Shown piece after piece: positions 47,840 through 58,428 of a stretch of DNA of 64,000 nt. The number at the start of each line of letters is the position of its first letter. Within the stretch, counting starts at the first letter, position 1. Location: NCBI GenBank assembly GCA_977017575.1, contig CDRNVI010000182.1, forward strand, positions 62,001 to 126,000, written 5' to 3'. Below the pieces are notes generated by a model that was given only the letters and a program-made list of their open reading frames with translations, ran no database searches and was not told the origin of the DNA. The stretch comes from Paramoeba atlantica (lineage: Eukaryota; Discosea). Made by a program: the position numbers and the translations under genes.

Positions 47840-48744
47840 TTGATTGTACAAAGGGTATTGTCCTAGCACCCATGGCTCAAGGCTAAAGAAAATGCTCTAA
47901 TTCAATATGTCTGTTCAACTTTTCTACCGCTTTCTAAATAAAACTTCTTGTCCTCTGTCACATCTCTACCTCTCTTTTTGTTTTTTTATGTGCTTGAAAG
48001 TACTCGAGTGGGAACATCACCTCTGAGTGTTTATTCCAAAAGAAACAGTCAACAAAACAACACAGCCAAACAACAAAAACCATACTCAAATCCAAAAACA
48101 AAAACCAAAAACCAAAAACCAAAAACAGAGAAACCAGGAAGGAAAACAGAAACGAAGGAAGAAATCCAAAGCACCCCAGCTAGATGGAAGAGAGAACAAA
48201 AGAGAGATCCAAAGCAAGACAAAAAGGGGAAGGAAAGGACAAAGAGGGAAGCAAGAAGGAACAAAAGCCACACAAAGGCAAGGCAGATGCTCGAAGGTGA
48301 GGGAGCCACACCATCTTTGATCTCTTTCGGAGAGCTGCTGGATGAAGCCCTTGTGTGATGGGTTCCTCAGGAAATTCAACATCACGTATAATTTCATTGA
48401 GTTTCGTTCCTTCCAAGTTCCAAGAACTTGCAAAACTTCATTTGGATAATAAACTGAGATCCAGCCCTCCACCCAAGTGCCAATCAGCCCACAAGAGAAT
48501 CCAATCCTTACCCAAACACTTCTTCTGCTATCGCATGGTACATCATAAATGACACCAAAACTGTTGAAAAAATATCATTATATTTAATCTTAAGGAGAGA
48601 ACTAACCCTCAACATCAGCTTACAAACATCTACCCAAATATCTTGATGAGGCTCTTTGATAGAACTGGAAAGCTGAAATCCACTTTGCCTGCCAAGGTTC
48701 ATTGATCTGAAGGGGTCAGGGATGCCAGAGATGATCAACAGCCC
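47840..48744. other. Block B unique region, duplicated in B'
   Basis: Matches about 61565-62480. It includes ttctaaataaaacttcttg, an (aaaacc)n stretch at 48080-48130 and gagagctgctggatgaagccc. An open frame at 47948-48358 exists in both copies, but its middle is read in different frames, so it is not convincing as a gene. It may be LTR or leader sequence of the copia relic. Confidence 0.45.
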
Positions 48745-49165
48745 TTGACCATTGTCAGAATGTGGAAAAATATTTCAAGTTATGTTGTGAACATGGTTTT
48801 GGTGACCTGTAAAACTTTTGTGTATCCTCGAAAAATATCTTCCATATGCGCTGAATTGGGCCAGAACCCTTCTTGTTATGCTTTTAGAAAGCACTGTGTC
48901 CCCAAACTTCTCAAGAGCCAGCTCTGCAATAAAAATCAACCATCCCAAAACAAATACCATCACTTACTATCTTCTCATTGAAGGGATCAGGAAAGCCAGA
49001 GATGGCATAGCGCTTTCTAAAAGCAGAACAGAAGGATTCTGGCAATTGTTTTCTCAATTCAGCACATATGGAAGATGTATTTTTCAAGGACGCTCGCGTT
49101 GTACAGGTCACTAAAACCATGTTTGCTACAGAACTTGAAGTATTTTTCATATTTTGACAATAGTC
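48745..49165. repeat. Fold-back inverted duplication in block B
   Basis: The left arm (about 48745-48900, containing aacatggttttggtgacctg) is repeated in reverse orientation at about 49000-49165 (caggtcactaaaaccatgtt), with visible divergence and about 100 bp between. Block B' has only the left arm (about 62490-62650) and passes directly from tcacttact to ccaaacaggg, so ~250 bp is extra in B. Confidence 0.65.
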
Positions 49166-49485
49166 AAGGACTGTTGGTTCCTAAGCTTCTCAAGAGCCAA
49201 TTTCTTTCTCCAAACAGGCGGAGTTTGACGACAGGTGGCTGCTAAAGTCACCCAGAGAAGCCAAAAAGAAAACTCTCTCTCAGTTACACAAATTCAAATA
49301 ATGAACTTGCAGAGTGAAAAACAGATCCAAACAAATTCCAGCCAAAACCAATTGTTTTCTTAAGAGCATACAATTCCACACATCTCTGTGAATGACAGAG
49401 CTTCTCTGGAAAATTTGATGACCTCTCCATTCAACAGAAGCCATTCTACCATACAATACCATATCTGCCAAACAAATTTTAATAA

Positions 49486-50222
49486 TTAGTAAAAATAAAT
49501 AAACCTCTTGATATTGTTAGAACCTCTGAAGCATCGAATATTCCAGTGAGGATTCCAGGGAATACAGGAATGTATCAAAGCAGAAACCAGATCAGAAAAA
49601 ATAACTTCTGTAGTGACCTCCAACTTGACAGCAAACCACAGTGGCATCTCCTCAAAAAAGAGAAGCACAATCCTGTTGTTAACCCAATGTAGGAAATAGA
49701 TCCAATCATCTCTCAAAAATACAACACTTTGTTATCCCCACAATAAACTCTTCCTCCAGGAATTTATTCACATGTTGGAGATACATTTCCTCTGCACATT
49801 TGTCATCGACAGCTGCATAGACAAAATCATCAATGTAAAATACTGAACAAAAGTCAACCTCCTCATGGTCCCTCTTGCGTAGTTCCAATAAAAAAGCATT
49901 GTTATCCTTCTCATGACTGAATCTTGAATCCCCAGAGGGGTTTGCAGGCTGAGCAAGTGTGATATGACCGGAGAAAAGGTTGAGCCAAATACAAGCCAAT
50001 GTGCTTCAACATTCACCATTTCTCTTCACCCATTGATAGATTGTTGGTGTTACCAAACTCATTAGGTCTGGAATAACAAATGAGTGAGAAGAGATTTGAT
50101 ACATCAAAAAAAAAGAAGAAAACATCCTGATTACCATTAAAAATGTATTTCTTTTCCTCTGGGGAGAATAAACAAAACGATTTTGGTTTTATCCCCAAAC
50201 ACCCAGGTTTGCCAAAGCTCAT
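49486..50222 (-). pseudogene. Copia-like reverse transcriptase relic (block B)
   Basis: The minus-strand reading has SVFYIDDFVYAAVDD with the following KFLEEEFIVGI, matching the RT active-site box (YxDD) and the next segment (L...F.vk..g) of copia elements. It is preceded by GDSRFSHEKDNNAFLLEL, which fits the GF..s..D..lF motif. Upstream open pieces are in other frames. The paralogous relic at 62900-63571 shares the same lesions, so the element was already broken before the block was duplicated. Confidence 0.6.
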
Positions 50223-51640
50223 TCTAACATGTTATCAACTACATCAGAGTGTCCATACAAATCAAAGTAGACTCCTCGAATATCATCATTGTATCACTTT
50301 CAACACCCTCTTTTCACCATTGTCACTCTCTTCATCCTCTCCAAACACATCCCCTCACAACCCAAACTTTGAAAACAGTCACCTGGAACCCAGGTGCTAT
50401 TCCTACCCCAATCTCCATTCCTTTACACCCTGGTCTCTCCCACGATCACCAAACATTACCAGAGTCATAATTTCGGTCCATTCCCCATGATAATTCCGAT
50501 CACTCCAACGATCTTTATATCCATCACCCACAGTCATAACAATGGTCACTACCACAAACAAAATCACGTTCACAATCTTGGTAACAAGCTGAGTCATAAC
50601 CTTTGTCTCTCTCAACCCCATCAACTCTCTTTTGAGTAACTTCCTCTTCTGAAGAAAAATTCTCTTGGGCACTTTCGAAATATTGCCATAAGCTCTTAGA
50701 TCTATCACCACATACGAGCACTTCTTCTCTGAATTTGAACAGAAAGACATCGCAGCGAACCACACATATATTTGCACCACAAAAGACTTTGCAGCTCTTT
50801 GGTCTGTTGTAGTGGGGGGAACCACACTCACAATGAAGACACAGGAAAAAGGAGAGAAAAAGGAAAGAAACTAAACTCTGAACCAAAACCTTTATGGGAA
50901 TGACCCCAGCCAACACAAAACAGAACAAGAAAGCAAACAACAAAGAAAAGAAGGGAAAAAGGGAAAACACAAAACAAAGAGGAGAAGAGGAAGCACACAA
51001 CAAGAACCAAGCCAAAACAAAACCAGAGAAAACGGTGTGAAAACGAAATGCAAAAAAAAAACAAAGCACAGAAAGCAAATAAAAAGAGCACTAAAAATCT
51101 CGCGCACCAAACCGGCGCACAGGCTCTCATCAGGAAGGCCAAAACCCATGACAAAAGGCATCAGAGAAGATCTGGGAAGGCTCAGAGAAGCTCAGGAAAG
51201 CTCTAAAAGCTCTGGAAAGTACCACTAATGTGTTGGAGGCAGGTCTCACTCACTCCAACACTGTAATAGATCAGAGAGGTATATTTGGTATTGTTGCAAA
51301 AATAATCAATCACTTCAGTTCGGCCATCTGAATTTCCGATCCTGCATCCACAAGTTCATTTTGCATGATCTGACATCTTTAAAATAAATTAAAACCAGAG
51401 GAGAAGAAAGCAAAGAGGCAAGACAAGAAGTGGATGAGGGGGCAAAATGGGACACAGGAGATGGACAAAAAGCACATACATCATCAGAAGGAACGCAATA
51501 TCTCAAAAGATATCCTTGATAAAGGATCTGAGCACTTTCCGCACATAAAAAGCTCTCATGCCTCATCATGTATCACCATGGTCAAATTCATGTAAGCATG
51601 GCATGGAAGACCAGCTTGTAGAATTAACAGGGGAACAGAA
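50223..51640. other. End of block B and gypsy-fragment leader, no gene
   Basis: 50223-50650 is duplicated in B' (63572-64000). After about 50830 the sequence is specific to this locus: A-rich then unique DNA with CpG retained (ctcgcgcacc, ccggcgcac at about 51095-51118). Open frames are short and without domains. Confidence 0.45.
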
Positions 51641-51643
51641 AAA

Positions 51644-52240
51644 ATGGAGAAAGAGAATCAGGACTTGAGAAGGAAAATAGAAAAGAGAGACACATATGAG
51701 AATGGAAAGGATGAGAAAGTGAAATTTGATTTAGGAGAAATCTTCAATCCCATCAACAGAACAGAAGAAAACGATTCTCTAATACCAACTTTAGGAAATC
51801 CAAGGATCTCAGAGGTGAGGTGGATGTCATTGAATGAGGTTCAAGGAGATTTCAAAGAAAGTGACAAAGAAATATGAACCCAAGGCAGACCAGAGTAATT
51901 CATAATGCCAATCAGCTCAGCTGGCCAGAAGGCCAAAAATTTCCATGAATTGACAATGTTGATCAGGAAGAAGAGAAGATGGAAGAGGAAGATCAAGATA
52001 AACAAAGGAGGTTTGGAGTTGGCTCAAGAAACTCTACTTCAAAAGGGGAAGAGACCAAAACCAAGGATAATCAAGGGGATAATGATGCGAGAAGGAGGCT
52101 GGAGAAAGTACTCAAGAAGTATGTAAAGGAACAGGAGGAGTTAGGATTCACAGTGGAAGAGGAGACTTCACCAACAGTGGTATCTCTAGCCTTTGTTGTA
52201 CCAAAGAAAGAAAGAGGGAAATGGAGATTAAACAAAAGAA
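51644..52240 (+). pseudogene. Ty3/gypsy-like pol fragment (start of RT)
   Basis: The plus-strand frame from 51979 contains VEEETSPTVVSLAFVVPKKE followed by RGKWRL. This matches the opening of gypsy RT (sps.sp.vlV.KK.G.wR), where the fingers domain begins. An upstream frame (51644-51877) may be element leader or gag tail. Coding similarity ends abruptly at about 52236, where a purine tract and then the A' duplication begin. Confidence 0.55.
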
Positions 52241-52381
52241 AAGGAACAAAGAAAAAAAAAGAAAAGAGGAAAAAGAAAGAAAAGAGGAAAAAAGAAAAAA
52301 CAAAGAAAAAGAAGAAAAACAAAGGAAAAAAAAAGAAAAAAACAAAGAAAAAGAATAAAAAAAAAAGAATAAAAAAAGAAC

Positions 52382-52430
52382 CTCGTTTGGTGGGATCTCA
52401 AGTCTCCTTGACTCCCTAACTCCCCGACTC

Positions 52431-52461
<31 letters not shown>

Positions 52462-53888
52462 AGCGAGAATTGGATCATCTTCTGGGACATTCAGTCTTGA
52501 GGGGTCAAATAGCTTAAAAATATCAAAGAAGAAAAAAAAGTTGTTTGAACAAATCAAAAGAACTTTTTAATTTGTTCATAAAACTCCAAAACATCACCAC
52601 AAAAATCCCTTCAATTGTTATGTCTTTCTTGATTTTTGATTATATTGTCATCTAACAGAAAAAAGAAAAAAGAAAAGAAAGAAAAGTTAGTTTTTCAATT
52701 CAAAAAAAACAAAGAAAAACAAAGAAAAACAAAGAAAAACAAAGAAAAGAAAAAAAACACATCATCACAAAACACCCAACAAAATAAAGGTTTTTGATCT
52801 TGGATTGGTGGTGGAAAGAAAAAGAGAACGAAAAAAGAAAATGAAAAAAGGAAAAGGAAAAAAAAAAGAAAAAAGAAAAAAAAAAGAAAAAAGAAAAAGA
52901 AAAAAAAGAAAAAAAGAAAAAAATACATTTGAACAAGATTTGTGAGTTGTCTTATTTCGGTTGGAAGTGGTCTTGTGAATGAATTCTTACTGAAATACCT
53001 ACAAAAATAAAAGAAAGAAAGAAGAAAGAAAGAAGAAAGAAGAAAAGAAGAAAGAAAGAAGAGGGAAAGAATGAAAGAAAGAAGAGGGAAAGAAAAGAAA
53101 TAAGAGTTAAAAAGGAAAAAAAGAAAAAGAAAAAGAATAAAAAAAAGAATAAAAAAAGAATAAAAAATAATAAAAAAATAATAATAATAATAAAAAAAAA
53201 ATAATAAAATAATAAAAAAATAATAAAATAAAATAAATAAAAAAAAAAAAATAAAAAACATCCCCGTGAAGTTAGAAACAATGTCTCTAATAATATTATG
53301 AAAAGGAGAGAGAGAAGAGAGAGAGAGGAGAGAGAGAGGAGAGAGAGAGAGAAGAAAGAGAGAGAGAAAAGAGAGAAAGAAAGAAAAGAAAAAAATCATC
53401 AGAACAGAATAATTTATTCAAAAAATAATCAGAAAAAAAAAGAAAAAAAAAAGAAAAAAAGAAAAAAAGAAAAAAGAAAGAAAGAAAAAGAAAAAGAAAA
53501 AGAAAAAGAAAAAGAAAAAGAAAAAAAGAAAGAAAAAGAAAAAGAAAAAGAAAAACATTTGAGGAAGATCAAAGAGTTGTGCGAATTCAACAGGCATTGT
53601 CTCTAAAAAGAAATTCCCTCCCAGTGATCTAATAAAATCAAAAATAATTTCAATAAAAATGAAGGAAATGAAAAGAAATGAAAGAAAGAAAGAAAATGAA
53701 AGAAAAATGGGAAAGAAAGAAATAAAGAAATAAAGAAAAAAGAAAAAGATAAAAGAAAGAAAAAGAAAAGAAAAAAAAACAAAAAAGAAAAAAGAAAAAA
53801 AAGAAAAAAAAGAAAAAAAAGAAAAAAAAGAAAAAAAAGAAAAAAAAGAAAAAAAAGAAAGAAAAAGAAAGAAAAAAGAAAGAAAAAG

Positions 53889-53920
<32 letters not shown>

Positions 53921-54990
53921 AAAAAAAAAGAAAAAAAAAAAGAAAAAGAAAAAATTACAAATCAGTTAAAGAACAAAGTTTTGAAATTTTGTCTAAGATT
54001 TTTTCTCCTTTCAGTTGATTGACTCCTAAAAACCTTTTGGAAAAGAAAGAAAGAAAAAAGAAAAGAAGAGAAGAAAAGAAAAGAAAAGAGAAAAGGAAAG
54101 GAAAGGAAAGGAAAAGAAAGAAAAGGAAAAGAAAAAGAAAAGAAAGAAAATAAAGAAAATGATAAAATTATTAAAAGAATAATAAAAAAAAGAAAAATAA
54201 TAAAATAAAAAATAAAAATAAAAAATAAAAGAGAGAAGAAAGAAAAAGAGAAAAGAAAAAGAAAAAAGAGAGAGAAAAGTTAAAAGAAAAAGAAAAAAGA
54301 AAGAAAAAGAAAAAAAAAAGAAAAAGAAAGAAAAAGAAACAAATAAACAAGAGAAATTTGGTTGGGGTCGTCCCACTGAGATAGTTGTCCGCCAAAAGCC
54401 CTTTTTAACAAAGAAGAGAGAAGAGAAAGAGAGAGAGAAGAGAGAGAAGAGAGAAGAGAGAAGAGAGAAGAGAGAAGAGAGAAGAGAGAAGAGAGAAGAG
54501 AGAAGAGAGAAGAGAGAAGAGAGAAGAGAGAAGAGAGAAGAGAGAAGAGAGAAGAGAGAAAAGAGAAAGAGAAAGAGAAAGAGGAGAGGAGAGGAGAGAA
54601 AGAGAGAGAAGAGAGAAGAGAGAAAGAGAAAGAGAAAGCGGAAGAGGAAGAGGAAGAGAAAAGAAAAAGAGAAAGAGAAAAGAAAGAGAGAAAAAGGAAA
54701 GTATTTCAAAAGTTTTTTCTTTTTCAAAAGAAAAAGAAAAAAAAAGAAAAACCAGCAAACATGGGGGTTGTCCAAAAGCCTCTCCCAAAGCCCTCCCCCA
54801 AAACCCTCCCCCAAAAACCCTCCCCCAAAAACCCTCCCCCAAAACCCTCTCCCAAAAAGCCTCTTCCACCCCTTGAACCCTGAGCACTCTCTTTCTCTCT
54901 CTCTCTCTGGGTTTCTGATCCCTTTATTTCACTTCACCACAAAAAAACCATTCAGACCCGAAATAGAGGTCCATCTTTTCCCGTTTTTTT
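52382..54990 (-). CDS. LRR gene copy A': single-repeat exons with polypyrimidine introns
   Basis: Homologue of 20590-23640. Minus-strand LRR exons: 54349-54400, 53959-54033, 53557-53628, 53260-53286 and 52927-52998. Introns of 250-350 nt are almost pure C/T on the gene strand. A further open segment, 52382-52512 (LFDPSRLNVPEDDPILAERE, 43 codons) lies between AG and GT and may be a C-terminal exon; its counterpart is near 21085-21215. The likely first exon near 54990 starts MDLYF after a purine-free stretch. LRR solenoids bind proteins or ligands; no signal peptide, membrane or kinase segment could be identified. The block includes a G-rich minisatellite. Exon 53260-53286 has a 45-nt in-frame deletion. 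Exon boundaries are inferred, so the complete gene model is uncertain. Confidence 0.6.
52927..52998 (-). CDS. LRR exon (copy A'), intact 72 nt
   Basis: Reads YFSKNSFTRPLPTEIRQLTN followed by LVQ. Acceptor ttttgtag, donor gtattt, phase 2. It is the intact version of the deleted exon at 21662-21717. Confidence 0.75.
53260..53286 (-). CDS. LRR exon (copy A'), 27 nt after in-frame deletion
   Basis: Reads DIVSNFTG. It is 45 nt shorter than the counterpart 21944-22015 but keeps the same splice edges and phase, so the frame would be maintained. Confidence 0.55.
53557..53628 (-). CDS. LRR exon (copy A'), intact 72 nt
   Basis: Reads SLGGNFFLETMPVEFAQLFD followed by LPQ. Acceptor ttttattag, donor gttttt, phase 2. 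Confidence 0.7.
53959..54033 (-). CDS. LRR exon (copy A'), 75 nt
   Basis: Reads FLGVNQLKGEKILDKISKLC followed by SLTD. Acceptor ccaaaag, donor gtaatt, phase 2. This copy preserves the 5' edge lost from 22718-22784. Confidence 0.7.
54349..54400 (-). CDS. LRR exon (copy A'), short
   Basis: Reads LLADNYLSGTTPTKFL, clearly an LRR, bounded by AG (gttaaaaag) and GT. The 5' edge is one base off the common phase, so the exact acceptor or the integrity of the exon is uncertain. It occupies the same relative position as 23110-23171 but is diverged from it. Confidence 0.5.
54415..54560. repeat. (GAGAGAA)n array in LRR copy A'
   Basis: About 20 near-perfect gagagaa units within a putative intron. Confidence 0.85.
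54785..54860. repeat. CCCTCCCCCAAAA minisatellite (G-rich on minus strand)
   Basis: About five tandem copies of ccctcccccaaaa(a). The minus strand has repeated GGGGG and GGG runs, a strong G-quadruplex pattern. It lies near the 5' end of LRR copy A'. Confidence 0.75.
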
Positions 54991-55489
54991 TTTTTTTTTT
55001 TTTTTTTTGGTTTTTTTTTCGTGGGTTGTGTTTTTTTCTCTTTCTCCATTCTCCTCTTTTCTTTTGGTGTGTTGTGATCTCTTTCTTTCTGTTTTTTTTT
55101 CACATCCTTTTCTTTTCTTTTTTTTTACTTCTTTCTTTGTTCTTTCTTTGTTCTTTCTTTGTTCTTCTTCAAGACTGTCACTCTCTCTCTTTCCTTGATT
55201 TGTTTTTTGTTTTCCGTTTTATGTTTTTCTTTCAGTCCCGCTCCTTTTATTTCAGATTAAAACAAGTTTTTTATTCTGAGAAAAGAGTTGAAACAAAAGA
55301 AGAGAGATCACAAAGAAATTCTTTTCGACAAACCTTTGTCCAAAAACAAAATTGAGGTTTTTCTTTTCTCTTCTTCTTTTCTCTTCTTTCTTTTCTCTTT
55401 CTCTTTTCTCTTCTTTCTTTTTCCATTTTCTTTTTTGTTGATTTTGAATAATTGGATTGATAAAAAGGAGAAAAAAAAGAAGAGAAAGT

Positions 55490-55608
55490 GTCTTCGGTCA
55501 TACCCAGTTGAAAGCACCCGATCCCATCAGAACTCGGAAGTTAAGCAGCTGTGGGCTCGGTTAGTAGAATGGTGGGTGACCACATTCGAATCCCGAGTGC
55601 TGAAGACC
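55490..55608 (+). rRNA. 5S ribosomal RNA, copy 3
   Basis: A 119-nt sequence identical by eye to copies 1 and 2, in the same context as copy 2 (LRR gene to the left, palindrome and PB1 gene to the right). Confidence 0.97.
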
Positions 55609-55900
55609 TTCTCTTTTCTTCTTTTTTTCTTTTTCTTTCTTTTCCTTTCCCTTTTTTTTGAATTTTCTTTTTGTTGAAAAACAGGTCCGAGAAAAACACA
55701 AATTTGATTTTGGTTCAGTCTTTTTCTTGTTATTCTATTCACAGATTGTGGTATGCCTCCACACAAATATTCGAGAGAAAATATTCAAAATAAGGAGGGT
55801 GTGTTTTGTTATTTTTGGTTCCCTCTCTTCTTGATCATTTCCCCCCGAAAGATGTTCCACAAAAGCAAAAAAAGAGTTTTGAAGGCATAGAATTATTATT

Positions 55901-55952
55901 ATTACTCTCTGAGTTACGAATTTTCACAAATTAGCAACTCAGAGAGTATTAC
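55901..55952. repeat. Dispersed palindrome, family 1, copy F
   Basis: Identical by eye to copy D (attactctctgagtt ... aactcagagagtatta). It lies about 245 nt beyond the stop codon of PB1 gene 3. Confidence 0.85.
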
Positions 55953-56197
55953 AAGAAGATATCCCTCCACAGTGGCCAACATCCCCTTTCATCTAAATTA
56001 TGATTTTTAAGGAAGAAAAAGTGAGAGTTATTGGGAGACTTAAACAGAGAAAAGAAGGAAAAAAGGGAGAGTGTGTGTGTGTTGTTTGTTGTTTGGCAAG
56101 ATGCACCCCAACAATGTGAGAGAAAAGAATAAATAAATAATGGAATATTCAAAAAGAGAGATTTTATTTTGAAAGGATGATTTTGAAGATCTCCTTT

Positions 56198-57169
56198 CTA
56201 TTTCCATCTTTTTTCCTTTGGGGGAGAATAATTCTTTTTGGGAGAACCACGAGAGTAACGGGAATGTTTACAACGACCATCTTTTCCTTTTCTCTTATTC
56301 ATAAAAAACTTCTCATCCTTCTGTTCTTCTGATTGTTCTTCCACTTCAGTCAGGGCCAACCTCTCCGTGATTTCTTCCAAACGCCTCTTGAGAATAATTT
56401 CTGTTTCCATCATCTTTTTTGACTTCTTTTCTTTCGCTTCAAGATTACAAAGTCTTCTTTCGATGTTCCGTTGTTGATTCTGAAGTTTTCTCAATTGTCC
56501 AAACAATCTTGGTTTACCACAATCTTCTTTTTCCTCTTCCTCTTCCTCTTCTTCCTCAGACAATTGGATTTCTTCAATCCCCTCTTCCTCTTGTTTGTTG
56601 TCAGCAATGTCGTCCTCTTGACTTTTCAAATCAACAAGATTCTCTCGAACTTGGGTTTTGTTTTCAGTCAACTGTTCCTTTCTTCGTTGGAGGGCCACAA
56701 TCTTTTCTTCAAGAACATCGATTTGATCTGCCAGTTTCTCATCACGTTTACTGAGCATTTCAATCTTCTTCTCTCTCTTCTGTTGTTCCTTGAGTCTTTT
56801 CTGAGGGTTCTCAGAAATCTCATCCCCCACTTTCTCTTCATCATCATCCACTCGATTTTCGACCTCTTGGATTTCATTTTCGATTTCTTCTTTGACTTGA
56901 CTCTCCACCACTCTTGTTGTCTTGTTCTTTTTTGGGAGAACAAACAAAGCGTCTTCCAAGTCTCGATCACGTTTCACAAAGACGACATCACACTCATCAT
57001 CAAGATAGAACACTCGAACCGCAGTTGAAGTTCCGTACACATCCTGGATCTTCCTTCGCAGACTTTGAAAATCTTGAGCTTGAATCGAACACACTTCTCC
57101 GTTCTCAGTGTTTCGAACTTCCCACTCTCCTTCTCCTTCGACAATCGACATCAACTGAACTCTCATCAT
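56198..57169 (-). CDS. PB1-domain coiled-coil protein, paralog 3 (323 aa)
   Basis: PB1-like domain at about 20-90 (FYLDDECDVVFVKRDRDLED), coiled coil, acidic run, second coiled coil and the basic SPKKNYSPPKEKRWK tail. The C-terminal half is almost identical to paralog 1 (LALTEVEEQSEEQKDEKFFM), whereas the loop after the PB1 domain (VESQVKEEIENEIQEVENRV) matches paralog 2. This mosaic pattern suggests gene conversion or recombination between the copies. The start is MMRVQLMS. Confidence 0.85.
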   Translation of the reverse strand: MMRVQLMSIVEGEGEWEVRNTENGEVCSIQAQDFQSLRRKIQDVYGTSTAVRVFYLDDECDVVFVKRDRDLEDALFVLPKKNKTTRVVESQVKEEIENEIQEVENRVDDDEEKVGDEISENPQKRLKEQQKREKKIEMLSKRDEKLADQIDVLEEKIVALQRRKEQLTENKTQVRENLVDLKSQEDDIADNKQEEEGIEEIQLSEEEEEEEEEKEDCGKPRLFGQLRKLQNQQRNIERRLCNLEAKEKKSKKMMETEIILKRRLEEITERLALTEVEEQSEEQKDEKFFMNKRKGKDGRCKHSRYSRGSPKKNYSPPKEKRWK

Positions 57170-57440
57170 TGTGTTGTTGTTGTTTTTTCTGTTTCAAGTT
57201 ATCCAGAAAAAGAAATGTTTTGAATTAAAAACAAAACCTGCCTGAGGGGTGGGGTGGTTGATTGTGTTTGTTGTCGTTCATGAGGGAATGAGAGGGGATG
57301 TGGCGAGAAGGAACACCAATCACACAAACAAACAAAAAAGAAATCACCGAAAGAACAACCAACACACACCGAAAAAAGAACAACAAAAAAAAAGAGAACC
57401 CACCGGGTTCGATTCTGGGTGGGTTTTTTTTTTCAGTGAA
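57170..57440 (-). promoter_or_regulatory. 5' region of PB1 gene 3 with tRNA-3'-like hairpin
   Basis: Shares its upstream blocks with paralogs 1 and 2. At about 57399-57432, CCCACCgggttcgattctgGGTGGG is followed by T10. It contains a B-box-like ggttcgattc and resembles the 3' half of a tRNA with a pol III terminator. Confidence 0.45.
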
Positions 57441-57474
57441 ACCCAATTTTTTTTTTGTTTTGCGTTTGGAGAGA

Positions 57475-57656
57475 AGAGGAATGAGAAAGAGGAGAGAGAG
57501 AAGAGAGAGAAGAGAGAGAAGAGAGAAGAGAGAGAAAGAGAGGAGAGAAGAGAGAGAAGAAAAGAGAGAGAAGAGAGAGAAGAGAGAGAAGAAAGAAGAG
57601 AGAAGAGAGGAAGAGAGAGAGAAGAGAGAGAGAAGAGAGAGAGAAGAGAGAGAGAA
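57475..57656. repeat. (GAGAGAA)n purine array
   Basis: About 180 bp of gagagaa/agagag units, the counterpart of 46003-46215. Confidence 0.85.
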
Positions 57657-57794
57657 ATGGTCCATACATTCAGGAAGTGGTTGGGAGAAGGGGGGGGGGA
57701 GGAAGGAAGAGGGGACAGATGAGAAAGAGGTGGTTGTGTGCGTTCCCCATTAATGTATTTTTGGTCTTCTCTTTTGCTGGTTGTCCTCAGAAAA

Positions 57795-57967
57795 AGTTTT
57801 CTCTTCTTCTCTTCTCTCTTTTCTTTCTTTTTTCTCTCTTTTCTTTCTCTTCTCTTCTCTCTTTTCTTTCTCTCTTCTCTTCTCTCTTTTCTTTCTCTTT
57901 TTCTTTCTCTTTCTCTTTCTCTTTTTCCTTCTCTTTTTCTTTTTCTTTCTTTTTCTTTCTTTTTTTT

Positions 57968-57999
<32 letters not shown>

Positions 58000-58050
58000 C
58001 TTTTTTTTTCCCTTTCTTTCTCTTCCCTCTTTCCCTTTCTTTCTTTCTTT
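57795..58050. repeat. Pyrimidine tract of block B'
   Basis: T/C-rich DNA equivalent to 46350-46575. Immediately after it B' diverges from B, at the left edge of the inserted recombinase element. Confidence 0.75.
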
Positions 58051-58411
58051 TATTGAATTTTGAGACTGGAAAAATGAGAACAATGAGAGAAAAGCACCAT
58101 TTAAGGAGTGTTGTTCCCTTCAGATAAACAAAGATAATTGAAAAAAAATTCATTCCAACAAGATAATTGAAAAAATCAATAAAAAAGAACATAATTGAAT
58201 CCAAAAATCATTTATATGAAAAAAAAATTCAAAAATCATCACAAAATTACTTTCAATTTTCACCCAAGGTGGCTTGAACTCATTGCCCACCATTTGGCTG
58301 GAATGTCACAGTTACTGTTACAGGAGGGGTTTCTGTTGGTGGTTGTGCGGTTTCAGCTTGCTCGGATTCAACGATCCGGTTGGCACGTTCACCTGCGGCT
58401 CGTTCAGAATC

Positions 58412-58428
58412 TTCATAATATCCATGAG
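58412..58428. repeat. Target-site duplication, left copy
   Basis: TTCATAATATCCATGAG, repeated exactly at 58856-58872 on the other side of the SINE-like insertion. Confidence 0.9.

Noticed and set aside
47948..48358. Open frame present in both B and B'
   Set aside because: The two copies read the middle in different frames after indels, so there is no protein-level conservation.
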